A stretch of DNA of 64,000 nucleotides from Schleiferia thermophila (GTDB taxonomy: Bacteria; Bacteroidota; Bacteroidia; Flavobacteriales; Schleiferiaceae): contig NZ_QPJS01000001.1 of the NCBI RefSeq assembly GCF_003337435.1, positions 326,513 to 390,512 of the forward strand, read 5' to 3'. Numbering within the stretch: the first letter of the stretch is position 1; the number at the start of each line of letters is the position of its first letter. Positions 27,096-35,555 of the stretch are shown piece after piece. The position numbers were made by a program, and so were the translations under genes. Under the pieces are notes generated by a model that worked only from the letters and a program-made list of their open reading frames with translations, was not told the DNA's origin and did not search any database.

Positions 27096-29039
27096 TTATC
27101 TGTAAATAATCAAATTGTTGTTTCTGTAGCCAGGTTTGTTTTCATACCAATCGGTTCGTTCGGTACCGATGGTGTTGACCCAGGTGTTAAAATGTAGATA
27201 GGCATCCCAAATTTTTGTTTTCTCTGTAGGTGGATTGAAATCATGGCTTACTAATATCGCCCATGGAAATCCGTCTTTGTTTCGGTAGGTTAGAGTACGT
27301 TGTTTGTTGGTAATGTCATCGCCTGTACTCAGCAGCGATAGATCTGCGAGTGCTGTTGGTTGCTTGCCTGAAAGGTGAATTTCGCGACCTCTGTTTCCAT
27401 CTACAAAGGTAAAGAAGTTTAATCCACTTTGATTAAGGCTTTGAAGTGACTGGGGAGTATTGTATTTGATAGTGATAGTTATGGTATCGAAAAGTTGTTT
27501 AAAGGCGTTGTCAAACACAATCACAGTGGCCAAATTTTGGTTGGTTTCCAAGCCTTTGCTTGTAGCTGTGATGATGCCTTCTGTCAATCTTATCCCATCA
27601 ACGCTTTGGACAACCGATTCGGCATAGGGCAATTGGAATCCGAAACCGTTTTTATATGAAGCTCCAATATGGTCAACAATAAACTTATATTCAGACTCAA
27701 CAATTTGGTTTTGAGCATTCAGAATGTTTTTAAGGTTGAACTTTACAACCAGATCATTGAAATCGTAATCACCCAAATAAGGCCAGAGGTCCTCGAATGC
27801 TATAGATGAGTAAGAACCTTTAAAGGGTTGGTAGTGGTTAAATGCTTTGGTGGCATCATTTGGATATTCATCGATAATATCGGGTATGCCATCACCGTCG
27901 GTATCTGCGGGTGGCGCACCGGGAAGGGGTACGTTGGCCTGGCTGATGGCTGTGACAGGATTGGAAGATATAAAGTAAACAGCATCATTAAAGTCATTGT
28001 CACAAGAGGAAAGATCTCTCCTCAAGTCTTCAAATCCGATGGCAAATCGGTTGTATTGCGGAAAATTGAGCATTACCATATGCCGCTTCAGATTTTGATT
28101 TGGTTCAGGATTAAAGGTCGGATTTGAGTAAAATTTTATATTACCTGGTAATATGGTGGCACTTCCCCCGGGATTGGTAAATCCATTTTGGATGAGTACC
28201 CAGCCTATGGATTTGCCTGCCGGAAAACGACCGAGTTTTACCTTCATTCCCGGCAGAAGCTGTCCTCCACTACCATTCAGTGAGTAGTTGGGAAAAATAA
28301 TTGTGATGGTATCAATTTGGGAAAGTGATGTGGGTGGATTTTGTGTGTCGTATATATAAAAGCCGAGTACATTTCTGTATCCCGCCCCTTCATGTACTAC
28401 GGTCACATATACATCGGCCAATTCTGTAATCTGCACATCCGTTTGCACACCGGATTGGATATAGTGAGGGTTAAACTGTGGTACAGGTCTGTTTTCAGGC
28501 AGGGCATCGTTTACTGCTTTTAAAAAAGAGGAGGACAGCTGATCACCCGGATTTTCAAGATACGTGGGTAAACCAACGCTGTTGAATGGACCTATAAACT
28601 TATACACGATGCCATTATGCGTAATTGGGGCAGGTATGTTTTTCAGACGGGTGAAAGTATTTTTGGCAGGAGCAAAAAAATCGTAGTTGATAGTATTGTT
28701 AGCTACTGGGATTTCAATGTCTCCCGGGAGTCCGATGAAAAACGATTTCAGAAACACTGATTTCAGAGAAGAGGGCAGGTTGATGGAGGATTTGTACGTA
28801 CCTTGAGCGTCGAGTCGAAGAGTCTGCAAAAGGCTGCCTCCTGAGTCGGGATTGTGAGTGAAAATTTTTACAATTGCACCGGCGTACTCGGGCTTTGCTG
28901 TCAATGTGATGCTTCCAGGCTTTACGGTCTCGAAGTCAAAGTTTAGGGCGGAAGTATAGGGCTGTTCATCAGATTGTTTCTTACAGCTTACCAATGCCAC
29001 TGCCAATACTATGCTGAAAAGAATTGTTTTAAAACTCAT
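27096..29039 (-). CDS. LruC-domain lipoprotein
   Basis: The 647-residue protein starts with a lipoprotein signal (MSFKTILFSIVLAVALVSC, Cys19). A small beta domain (about 28-125) follows, then a middle domain (about 130-370, including HEGAGYRNVLGFYIYD and FAIGFEDLRRDLSSCDNDFNDAVYF, a DUF4114-like pattern). A DTDGDGIPDIIDEYPND linker (about 379-395) and the C-terminal LruC domain (FEDLWPYLGDYDFNDLVVKF, YKNGFGFQLPY, ATVIVFDNA, NRGREIHLSGKQPTALADLSL) complete it, ending YENKPGYRNNNLIIYR. It is full length and serves as the reference for the frameshifted paralogue at 18436-19844. The Asp-rich linker probably binds calcium. Surface location is likely; the role is unknown. Confidence 0.85.
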   Translation of the reverse strand: MSFKTILFSIVLAVALVSCKKQSDEQPYTSALNFDFETVKPGSITLTAKPEYAGAIVKIFTHNPDSGGSLLQTLRLDAQGTYKSSINLPSSLKSVFLKSFFIGLPGDIEIPVANNTINYDFFAPAKNTFTRLKNIPAPITHNGIVYKFIGPFNSVGLPTYLENPGDQLSSSFLKAVNDALPENRPVPQFNPHYIQSGVQTDVQITELADVYVTVVHEGAGYRNVLGFYIYDTQNPPTSLSQIDTITIIFPNYSLNGSGGQLLPGMKVKLGRFPAGKSIGWVLIQNGFTNPGGSATILPGNIKFYSNPTFNPEPNQNLKRHMVMLNFPQYNRFAIGFEDLRRDLSSCDNDFNDAVYFISSNPVTAISQANVPLPGAPPADTDGDGIPDIIDEYPNDATKAFNHYQPFKGSYSSIAFEDLWPYLGDYDFNDLVVKFNLKNILNAQNQIVESEYKFIVDHIGASYKNGFGFQLPYAESVVQSVDGIRLTEGIITATSKGLETNQNLATVIVFDNAFKQLFDTITITIKYNTPQSLQSLNQSGLNFFTFVDGNRGREIHLSGKQPTALADLSLLSTGDDITNKQRTLTYRNKDGFPWAILVSHDFNPPTEKTKIWDAYLHFNTWVNTIGTERTDWYENKPGYRNNNLIIYR

Positions 29040-29259
29040 GGCCCAGGGTTTTTTAAAATTCTCTATACCAAATGTTTGCTAGAAAGTAAGTTCATGATTA
29101 TCAGAATTTAAGAGTTGACATCGAGTCCAATTTTTGGAAAGAGTGAAGTTTTTTAGACTTTTTGGTCTGGTCAAAAGACGAAATATAAAGATTCTGATCC
29201 ATAGATTTTTAAGCATGACCTATGAAGCCTTTTGGCAAAAATGGTTGAAAATATTTTTG

Positions 29260-29916
29260 TTATCGGGAGCCGAAGACCGCACTGCCAATTCGTACCATAT
29301 TACTGCCGCATTTCAGCGCAATCGGATAATCTCCACTCATTCCTATGGAAAGAACATCAAGTTGCAGCTCAGGAAATCGATCGGATAGCTGGGAAAATAA
29401 ATGTTTCAGATGCAGAAATTCCCTTTCTACGGCCGATAGGTCATTGGTATTGGTGGCCATGCCCATTAGTCCGCGAAGCCTACAATTGGGAAATAGGTTC
29501 TTGGCCATTTTTTCGGTTAGTTGGTGACATTCCTCGTCATTCAGTCCGAATTTGGTTTCTTCTTTAGCAATATGAACCTGCAACAGAATGTCTATGGTGC
29601 GCTGATTTCTGGAGGCTTGTTTTTGTATTTCAGTCAGTAGTTTCTCACTGTCCACACTGTGAATCAGGTAAATAAAAGGGGCAATGTACTTGACTTTATT
29701 GGTCTGCAGATGTCCGATCATATGCCATCGGATGTCGTTGGGCAGTTGTGAGGCTTTATCGGTCAATTCCTGAACGCGATTTTCTCCAAAATCTCTGTGA
29801 CCTGCCTGGTAAGCTTCCATAATTTCGGGTATGGATTTGAATTTTGAAACCGCTACCAGAGTCACGTCAGTGCCTATCTCATCTTTTATTCTTTTGAGAT
29901 TTTCAGCAATGCTCAT
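29260..29916 (-). CDS. YggS/PLPBP family pyridoxal-phosphate homeostasis protein
   Basis: PLPBP (YggS) proteins are small single-domain PLP-binding barrels that buffer the PLP pool and have no known enzymatic activity. The 218-residue protein has the PLP lysine in TLVAVSKFKSIPE, then DFGENRVQEL, RWHMIGHLQTNKVKYI, HSVDSEKLL, LRGLMGMATN and LSIGMSGDYPIALKCGSNMVRIGSAVFG. All are family signatures. Its ATG overlaps the kmo stop (ATGA), making it the last gene of a kynU-kmo-yggS operon. Kynureninase is PLP-dependent, which gives the association some logic. Confidence 0.92.
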   Translation of the reverse strand: MSIAENLKRIKDEIGTDVTLVAVSKFKSIPEIMEAYQAGHRDFGENRVQELTDKASQLPNDIRWHMIGHLQTNKVKYIAPFIYLIHSVDSEKLLTEIQKQASRNQRTIDILLQVHIAKEETKFGLNDEECHQLTEKMAKNLFPNCRLRGLMGMATNTNDLSAVEREFLHLKHLFSQLSDRFPELQLDVLSIGMSGDYPIALKCGSNMVRIGSAVFGSR

Positions 29917-31262
29917 GCTTTGATTGCCTTTAGTTTCGTGATGATTTCATTTTCGATCTCCTCACTCTCCCAAATGGAGTGGATATCTGGCCTGTTCATA
30001 ATGCTTTCCATGATTTGGTCGTGAATTTTTCCAAGCTTCAAAGCTTCTGAATAGCGAATGTGGCTAAAAGTGACCATGGAATAGAGCGGAGTCCACAAAT
30101 CGGGGTATTTTTGTTGGATTCGTGCTTCAATTTTTTTCTGCAGCAGAAATTTTGGGTCTGCGGTGAGGTCTCGCATTTCGATAAAGTTTCGCATGGCAAG
30201 ATCGGCAATGGCATCGGCATCGGGCTTGCGCAGTTTCTGGTATTCGTCCAGTGCTTTATCCCAATTGCTCTGGCTGTCGAGCAACTGAAACAATACTTCG
30301 ACATCCTCAAAACCGCTGTTCATTCCTTGGCCGTAGAAGGGAACGATTGCGTGAGCAGCATCTCCGATTAGGGCTGTTTGGTTGCGTACCCAAGGATAGC
30401 ATCGGATAATGCAAAGTGACGACACAGGGTTTTGCTGCCATTGGTTTTCAAAATCTGGAATCAAGGCCAGTGCATCGGAAAAATTTTCTTGAAAAAACTT
30501 TCTGGCTGTGTAGGCGTCTGTTAGAGTGGCGAACGAGTATTCACCTTCAAAAGGGAAGAACAGTGTGCATGTGAAGGTACCATCCAGGTTGGGCAAGGCG
30601 ATAAGCATGTAGTCTTTTCTGGGCCAGATGTGAAGAGCATTGTTCTCAAGCAAAAATTGGCCATCAGGTCCGGCCGGTATATTGAGCTCTTTATAGCCAT
30701 GGGAGATGTACTCCTGTTGGTAGTTAAATCGATCGGTTTTCATCATTTCGCCTCTGACACCGGAAAAAGCACCATCAGCTCCGAATATGTAGTCGGATTT
30801 TACTACTACTTCGTTGGAGGAGGAGTCCAGAAATTTGACTTCAGTTGTTTGGAAGTCCACTTCTACACATTTCCGGTTGAAAAAAAGTTCTACATTGTCA
30901 AAGGCGTCAGCAGCATTGAGCAGAGCGATGTTGAGTCCACCGCGGGACACGGAATAGATGGCTTGTCCGGGCTGGCCGTAGGGTTGTCTTACATATTCGC
31001 CTGAAGGCTGGTGAATGCCGCGGTGATACATGGGCAGGGCAATCCTTTTGATTTCCTGCTCGAGTCCCGCATCGCGCAGGGCCTTCCAACCCCGGTCGCT
31101 TAATGCCAGATTGATGGAACGACCCGCATAAACACTGGTCTTTCGTGGATCGGGTCGGCGCTCAAATACTTTGACTTTGTGTCCTCTTTTGGCAAAATAG
31201 ATGGCCAGCAGGGCACCTACGAGTCCACCGCCCACGATGGTGATGTCTTTCTTCTGTTTCAT
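29913..31262 (-). CDS. kmo: Kynurenine 3-monooxygenase
   Basis: KMO is the FAD/NADPH enzyme that hydroxylates L-kynurenine to 3-hydroxykynurenine. The 449-residue protein opens with the dinucleotide fold DITIVGGGLVGALLAIYFAKRG and the KMO-specific YAGRSINLALSDRGWKAL. Further signatures are YHRGIHQPSGE, YSVSRGGLNIALLNAAD, FGADGAFSGVR and the FAD-ribityl motif LIGDAAHAIVPFYGQGMNSGFED. It overlaps kynU upstream and yggS downstream by four bases each. With kynU it would produce 3-hydroxyanthranilate, a precursor for quinolinate and NAD. Tryptophan dioxygenase and 3-hydroxyanthranilate dioxygenase genes are not in the window. Confidence 0.95.
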   Translation of the reverse strand: MKQKKDITIVGGGLVGALLAIYFAKRGHKVKVFERRPDPRKTSVYAGRSINLALSDRGWKALRDAGLEQEIKRIALPMYHRGIHQPSGEYVRQPYGQPGQAIYSVSRGGLNIALLNAADAFDNVELFFNRKCVEVDFQTTEVKFLDSSSNEVVVKSDYIFGADGAFSGVRGEMMKTDRFNYQQEYISHGYKELNIPAGPDGQFLLENNALHIWPRKDYMLIALPNLDGTFTCTLFFPFEGEYSFATLTDAYTARKFFQENFSDALALIPDFENQWQQNPVSSLCIIRCYPWVRNQTALIGDAAHAIVPFYGQGMNSGFEDVEVLFQLLDSQSNWDKALDEYQKLRKPDADAIADLAMRNFIEMRDLTADPKFLLQKKIEARIQQKYPDLWTPLYSMVTFSHIRYSEALKLGKIHDQIMESIMNRPDIHSIWESEEIENEIITKLKAIKA

Positions 31263-32530
31263 TTTTGTTGCTCAATTACAGCGCTTTCAATGGTTTCAAG
31301 GGTTTTTTGGATATCGGAAAAACTGTTGTACAATGGTACAGGAGCCATGCGGATGACATCCGGATGTCGCCAATCGGTCACAATGCCGGCTTCTGTGAGC
31401 CTGTCAAAAACCTGCCTTCCGATACCTTCGAATACTACACTAACCTGGCAGCCTGAGTGTTCATTGGAATAGGGAGTCAATATGCGGATTCCGGACGAAT
31501 GGGTGTCGTTGATTTCTTCAATGCCTCTGGCCAGCAGAGTGGTGAGTTTACGGCTTTTATTTCGCAGGGCTTCCCAGCCAGCTTGCCGAAACATGGGCAA
31601 CGATGCCAGCAATGGTGTAAGGGAGAAGATAGGCGGGTTTGAGAGTTGCCATGCTTCGGCCGTGGGAATGGGCTGAAAGTTGTGTGGCATCTGGAAGCGT
31701 GTATCCTTGCAATGTCCCCACCAGCCTTCAAATCTGGGCAAAAGGCGATTGTGATGCCGCTGGTGGACGAAGATACCTGCTACAGCGCCCGGGCCTCCGT
31801 TGAGGTATTTGTAGCTGCACCAGGCCGCAAAGTCAACACCCCATTCATGAAGTTTCAACGGTATATTGCCCACGGCGTGTGCCAGATCCCAACCGACTGT
31901 ATATCCCCTTTCTCGGGCAAAGGTGGTAATTTCTTCCATATCAAACACCTGCCCCGTGTAGTAGTTGACCCCTCCCATCAGCAGGAGAGTGGCTTCGTCG
32001 GCATATTTGTCGATATACTCCAGTATGGTTTCGTGTTTTAGAATACCTGTGTGCTTGTCGGCCGGAATTTCAAGTACTGCATCGGTGTAGCCATGAAACC
32101 GCGCATGGCTGTCCAGAGCGTAGTAGTCACTGGGAAAGGCCTTTGCTTCGCAGAGAATTTTGTAGCGGAATTTTGTGGGTCTGTAAAAGGACGCCATCAG
32201 CAGATGCAAGTTGGCCGTAAGGGTATTCATTGCCACGACCTCATTGGGTTCAGCCCCTGTCAAATAGGCCAGTTCGGCAGTAAACAACTCGTGATAATGC
32301 ATCCATGGTCTTCGGGCATGGGTATGCCCATCGACACCCAGATTGGCCCAGTCGTCCAGCTCTTCAAGAAGATATTGCTTTGCTTTGATGGGCTGGAGTC
32401 CCAGCGAATTGCCGGTGAGATAGACTTTTTCTGTCCCGTCGGGGTTTCGTGGCAAGTGAAACTGAGAGCGGAATTCTTTCAGTTTGTCCTCAGCGTCAAG
32501 GGCGTAGAAATCTATAGTTTTCCATTGCAT
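31259..32530 (-). CDS. kynU: Kynureninase
   Basis: Kynureninase is a PLP-dependent hydrolase that splits 3-hydroxykynurenine (or kynurenine) to 3-hydroxyanthranilate (or anthranilate) and alanine. The 423-residue protein has the family start VYLTGNSLGLQP, the GVDGHTHARRPWMHYHE segment, VVAMNTLTANLHLLMASFYRPT, WDLAHAVGNIPL, and the PLP lysine in WCSYKYLNGGPGAVAGIFVHQRH. It is the first gene of the kynU-kmo-yggS operon. A TACTTTTG element ends only five bases before the ATG, so the mRNA may be nearly leaderless. Confidence 0.95.
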   Translation of the reverse strand: MQWKTIDFYALDAEDKLKEFRSQFHLPRNPDGTEKVYLTGNSLGLQPIKAKQYLLEELDDWANLGVDGHTHARRPWMHYHELFTAELAYLTGAEPNEVVAMNTLTANLHLLMASFYRPTKFRYKILCEAKAFPSDYYALDSHARFHGYTDAVLEIPADKHTGILKHETILEYIDKYADEATLLLMGGVNYYTGQVFDMEEITTFARERGYTVGWDLAHAVGNIPLKLHEWGVDFAAWCSYKYLNGGPGAVAGIFVHQRHHNRLLPRFEGWWGHCKDTRFQMPHNFQPIPTAEAWQLSNPPIFSLTPLLASLPMFRQAGWEALRNKSRKLTTLLARGIEEINDTHSSGIRILTPYSNEHSGCQVSVVFEGIGRQVFDRLTEAGIVTDWRHPDVIRMAPVPLYNSFSDIQKTLETIESAVIEQQK

Positions 32531-32535
32531 GCTTG

Positions 32536-32543
32536 CAAAAGTA
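32536..32543 (-). promoter_or_regulatory. Candidate -7 element for kynU operon
   Basis: On the minus strand TACTTTTG matches TAnnTTTG and ends five bases before the kynU ATG. No TTG is found at the expected upstream distance. Confidence 0.4.
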
Positions 32544-32584
32544 GGATCAGCTACTGTTCATCAGCATGGTGGGCACGGGAATTC

Positions 32585-33475
32585 TCAGTTCTCCGGTTTG
32601 TATCCTCTTAAGTACAAGGTCGTACCTGGTTGGGGTTGTTCGCCGGCCGACATTCGGTTTCTCTTGTAGAGGTATTTGAGTTTAATGCCAAATTGCTGGC
32701 TGATGTGGTACATGTCGTCATCGGGTTTCACGGTGTAGGTTTTTACTTTTCGCGAGCTTCTTCTCTTTGGCTGCAAAAAGACGATGTCGCCGGCTTGCAG
32801 GGCATGTGCATAGTTGACTTCGTTGTATTTAAGCAGATAATCGACCCGTGTATCAAATTCCTTTGCGATGGATTCCCAGGTGTCGCCGGCTTGTGCGATG
32901 ATGTATTTAATTCTGTTTTCGTGGTATTGAAGGCGGTTTTCCCCGGTCACTAAAGCACCCAAAGCCTCCCGGTCGAATTGATACAGCTGATTTTCCTCGA
33001 TGATTTTGATAAGCAGTTCTGGATATTTGGGATTAGTGGCATATCCGGCTTCGCGCAGGCCATAGGCCCATGAGCGATAGTCCTCTATCGGCAACTCAAA
33101 CAGCTTTTTGTACCGTGTTCGTTCGCTTAAAAACAAGGAGTGGTCCCGAAAGGATTCTTCAGCGGTTTTGTACTTTCTGAAGCATTCGTTTTTTTGGTCG
33201 TCGTCGTGGTAAACAGCCGGACCGTTCCACTCCCGATGGCATTTGATTCCAAAGTGATTGTTGGCCTCTACAGCTAACCGGCTTGTGCCATCGGCAGACT
33301 CCAGTATGGCTTGTGCCAGTTTGATGCTTGCCGGTATTTTAAAGGTTTTCATCTCTTCTATGGCGATGGTTTTATACCTGGCGATGTACTCCTGCCTTCG
33401 CTTATTGGCTGGTTGAGCATACAATTCCAGGGTGAGTACGCCCAAGATGAGCCACCAATGGTGCTTCATAAACAA
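32585..33475 (-). CDS. Exported N-acetylglucosaminidase with two LysM domains
   Basis: The protein (296 residues; ATG at 33475, or 33469) has a short signal peptide (about 1-20, ending ELYAQ). A Bax/FlgJ-type glucosaminidase domain covers about residues 25-170, with IKLAQAILESADGTSRLAVEANNHFGIKC providing the catalytic Glu, plus YRSWAYGLREAGYATNPKYPELL. Two LysM repeats (about 190-235 and 245-290; YIIAQAGDTWESIAKEFDT and YTVKPDDDMYHISQQFG) bind peptidoglycan. It should cut glycan strands in the wall. Its 5' end overlaps the 3' end of the upstream desulfhydrase-like gene by 74 bases, unusually long for this genome. Confidence 0.88.
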   Translation of the reverse strand: MFMKHHWWLILGVLTLELYAQPANKRRQEYIARYKTIAIEEMKTFKIPASIKLAQAILESADGTSRLAVEANNHFGIKCHREWNGPAVYHDDDQKNECFRKYKTAEESFRDHSLFLSERTRYKKLFELPIEDYRSWAYGLREAGYATNPKYPELLIKIIEENQLYQFDREALGALVTGENRLQYHENRIKYIIAQAGDTWESIAKEFDTRVDYLLKYNEVNYAHALQAGDIVFLQPKRRSSRKVKTYTVKPDDDMYHISQQFGIKLKYLYKRNRMSAGEQPQPGTTLYLRGYKPEN

Positions 33476-34397
33476 GATTGTGGTTTTTGGCTTTAATTTG
33501 TGGCAAGATACCCAACATGCCTTGTAATCCTCCAGTATGAATCAACAAGTTTCTTACAGTCTCTGGTGAATTTTCCAATTCAAAAAATGCTCTAAAGGCT
33601 TTAGCAGTGTAGACAAGGTCAGTCATTATACCTGTTTGCCTGTAAAAATCATTGGCAAAAGTGAGCAGTCTTTCATCCCAGCGGGCATATCCTCCGGTGT
33701 GCTGGCTATTAAAGTAAACAAGATTTTCGGGCTGCTTGATGCCAAAGAGTTTGGTGTACTCCTCCATAAGTGCTTCGCCATGGGCTTTCAGTACCGGCAC
33801 GGCTACCACTTTGGCCTTGGGTGCGGCAAGCGCTACACCGATGGCTGTGGTGAGCGTACCGGCAGCGAGCCATATTACCTGATAGGAGCTGAGTTGTGAT
33901 CCGTAAGAGCTCTTCACCGATGCAACTCCTGCAGGGCCTTTTCCTCCTTCGGGAACGGTGATCCAGTTTTCATCTTCTGCAAAATCGTTTTTCCGCCTGG
34001 CAAATTCTTCTTTATTCAGCGAAATTAAATTCATGCCCAGCGATTTGCAGATATTCAGGGAGGACGTCATATGATAAGCCCCCCTTACAAAAGCTCTGCA
34101 TGGTATTCCAAGCAATTTTGCAGCATAGGCTGTAGCTACTAAATGATTGGAATAAGGGCCTCCGAAAGTTTGGAGTCCTTTTTTTCGCTCCTGGCATGTG
34201 CACAAAAAGCGCCATAGTTTTCTGAGCTTATTTCCGGAAATAACGGGGTGAATCAGATCGTCTCTAAGCACCTCAAATTGCCTGCCTCGGAAGGAAAAAG
34301 ATTGAACGGGAACTGACCGAAGGCGACCGATGAAATGTTCTAAAGATTCTGCCACTAACTTAAAGGATTGCTGAAAGTCATTGCAAAATTCAGTCAT
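33402..34397 (-). CDS. D-cysteine desulfhydrase / ACC deaminase family PLP enzyme
   Basis: This 331-residue PLP enzyme is of the tryptophan-synthase-beta fold. SFRGRQFEVLRDDLIHPVISGNKLRKLWRF contains the PLP lysine (GNKLRK), and GGPYSNHLVATAYAAKLLG holds the Ser-Asn-His motif. Further matches are VPEGGKGPAGVAS and LLIHTGGLQGMLGILPQ near the end. Family members deaminate D-cysteine or 1-aminocyclopropane-1-carboxylate; the substrate cannot be fixed. The last 24 or so codons (after LGILPQ) are not family-like and run 74 bases into the glucosaminidase gene, so the true end may lie earlier if a small indel is present. It diverges from meaB with almost no spacer. Confidence 0.82.
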   Translation of the reverse strand: MTEFCNDFQQSFKLVAESLEHFIGRLRSVPVQSFSFRGRQFEVLRDDLIHPVISGNKLRKLWRFLCTCQERKKGLQTFGGPYSNHLVATAYAAKLLGIPCRAFVRGAYHMTSSLNICKSLGMNLISLNKEEFARRKNDFAEDENWITVPEGGKGPAGVASVKSSYGSQLSSYQVIWLAAGTLTTAIGVALAAPKAKVVAVPVLKAHGEALMEEYTKLFGIKQPENLVYFNSQHTGGYARWDERLLTFANDFYRQTGIMTDLVYTAKAFRAFFELENSPETVRNLLIHTGGLQGMLGILPQIKAKNHNLVYEAPLVAHLGRTHPGIVCSTSQ

Positions 34398-35424
34398 TCT
34401 TCACATAGATTTGGGCGTGATTAATCCGCAGTATAAATATCAACCTTCCGAAGTCCCCTCTGTACAAGAGCTGTATGCGGCTATAGCATCTGGCGATCGC
34501 ACAGCATTGGCCAGAGCCATTAGTCTGCTGGAGAGTACAAATCCCACACATCGCTCTGTGGCAGCAGAGCTTGTTGAGCTTTGCACCAAATACCCGCGGG
34601 ATACCTATCGTATTGGAGTATCGGGTGTGCCCGGAGTAGGTAAAAGTACTTTTATTGAAGCTTTTGGCAATTATTTAATTGATGAATTTGGCTTCAAAAT
34701 AGCCGTCCTGGCCATTGATCCGAGCAGTCAGACAGGAGGGGGCTCCATCCTGGGCGATAAGACCCGCATGCCAAAGCTTGCCTCACGTAAGGAAGCATTT
34801 ATCAGACCATCACCTTCGGGGAATCAGTTAGGAGGAGTGAGCCGAACTACCCGGGAGTCAATGCTGTTGTGCGAAGCTGCCGGCTATGATTTTATTTTGA
34901 TTGAAACTGTGGGTGTAGGGCAGAACGAAACCGCAGTATATCATCTTACTGACTTTTTTATGGTTCTGATGCTGGCCAATGCTGGAGATGAATTGCAGGG
35001 AATCAAACGCGGAATTTTAGAATTGGCTCACTTAGTGGTCATTAACAAAGCTGACGGCGACAACATTACTTCGGCCCGTCGAGCAGCCGCCGAGTATGCC
35101 CGGGCGCTGCATCTGCTTCAGGAGGCTCCTTCTCAATGGTCGCCCAGAGTGTGTACTGCAAGTGCTTTAACCGGTGCTGGTTTGACTCAGATCTACGACT
35201 TTATGGACCAATATCAGCGATTGACGCGGGCCAATGGCTATTGGCATCAAAACAGACTTCGGCAGCTATCGTATTGGTTTGATCAGGCAATGTCAGCATC
35301 CTGGCAGTTTTTTCTGCAGAAACATCCCGATAAGTATCAAAAGTATAAAGAGCTCAAAGACAAGGTATCCCAGGGTGCAATGGATCCCTTTCTCGCAGCA
35401 GAGGAAGTCTTCTCCACTCTGTAA
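34381..35424 (+). CDS. meaB: Methylmalonyl-CoA mutase-associated GTPase MeaB
   Basis: MeaB (ArgK) is the G-protein chaperone that guards adenosylcobalamin-dependent methylmalonyl-CoA mutase. The protein has SVQELYAAIASGDRTALARAISLLES, the P-loop GVSGVPGVGKSTF (about 80-92), DPSSQTGGGSILGDKTRM, the ETVGVGQNE switch and VVINKADGDN (NKxD guanine specificity). The start is doubtful: TTG 34381 lies inside the divergent neighbour's start, and GTG 34417 would give a 335-residue protein and avoid the overlap. No mutase genes (mutA/mutB) are in the window. Confidence 0.93.
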   Translation: MQNSVILHIDLGVINPQYKYQPSEVPSVQELYAAIASGDRTALARAISLLESTNPTHRSVAAELVELCTKYPRDTYRIGVSGVPGVGKSTFIEAFGNYLIDEFGFKIAVLAIDPSSQTGGGSILGDKTRMPKLASRKEAFIRPSPSGNQLGGVSRTTRESMLLCEAAGYDFILIETVGVGQNETAVYHLTDFFMVLMLANAGDELQGIKRGILELAHLVVINKADGDNITSARRAAAEYARALHLLQEAPSQWSPRVCTASALTGAGLTQIYDFMDQYQRLTRANGYWHQNRLRQLSYWFDQAMSASWQFFLQKHPDKYQKYKELKDKVSQGAMDPFLAAEEVFSTL

Positions 35425-35527
35425 AAGCGCATTTCAATGCTCAGTGGCAGAGAGATGAGGCGCCGAAGGTGTAATTGGCCGAGAGGTTGTGCACTTCCGC
35501 GATCCTTGCATCTGTTTAACTTTTTTA

Positions 35528-35549
35528 CCGGTGTGGATATCCTCACCGG
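35528..35549. other. Imperfect palindrome between meaB and the his operon end
   Basis: CCGGTGTGG and CCTCACCGG face each other around ATAT, with one T-T mismatch. It lies between the convergent meaB and hisIE genes, where a terminator would be expected, but neither strand has a clear T-run after the stem. A structural role is possible but unproven. Confidence 0.3.
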
Positions 35550-35555
35550 GGAGCA

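Noticed and set aside
29040-29259. Possible small gene between the LruC lipoprotein and yggS genes
   Set aside because: Short frames there lack a start context and any recognisable feature; only AT-rich spacer is seen.
35528-35549. Palindrome between meaB and hisIE as an intrinsic terminator
   Set aside because: The stem is good, but neither strand shows a T-run after it, so it is listed only as a structure.
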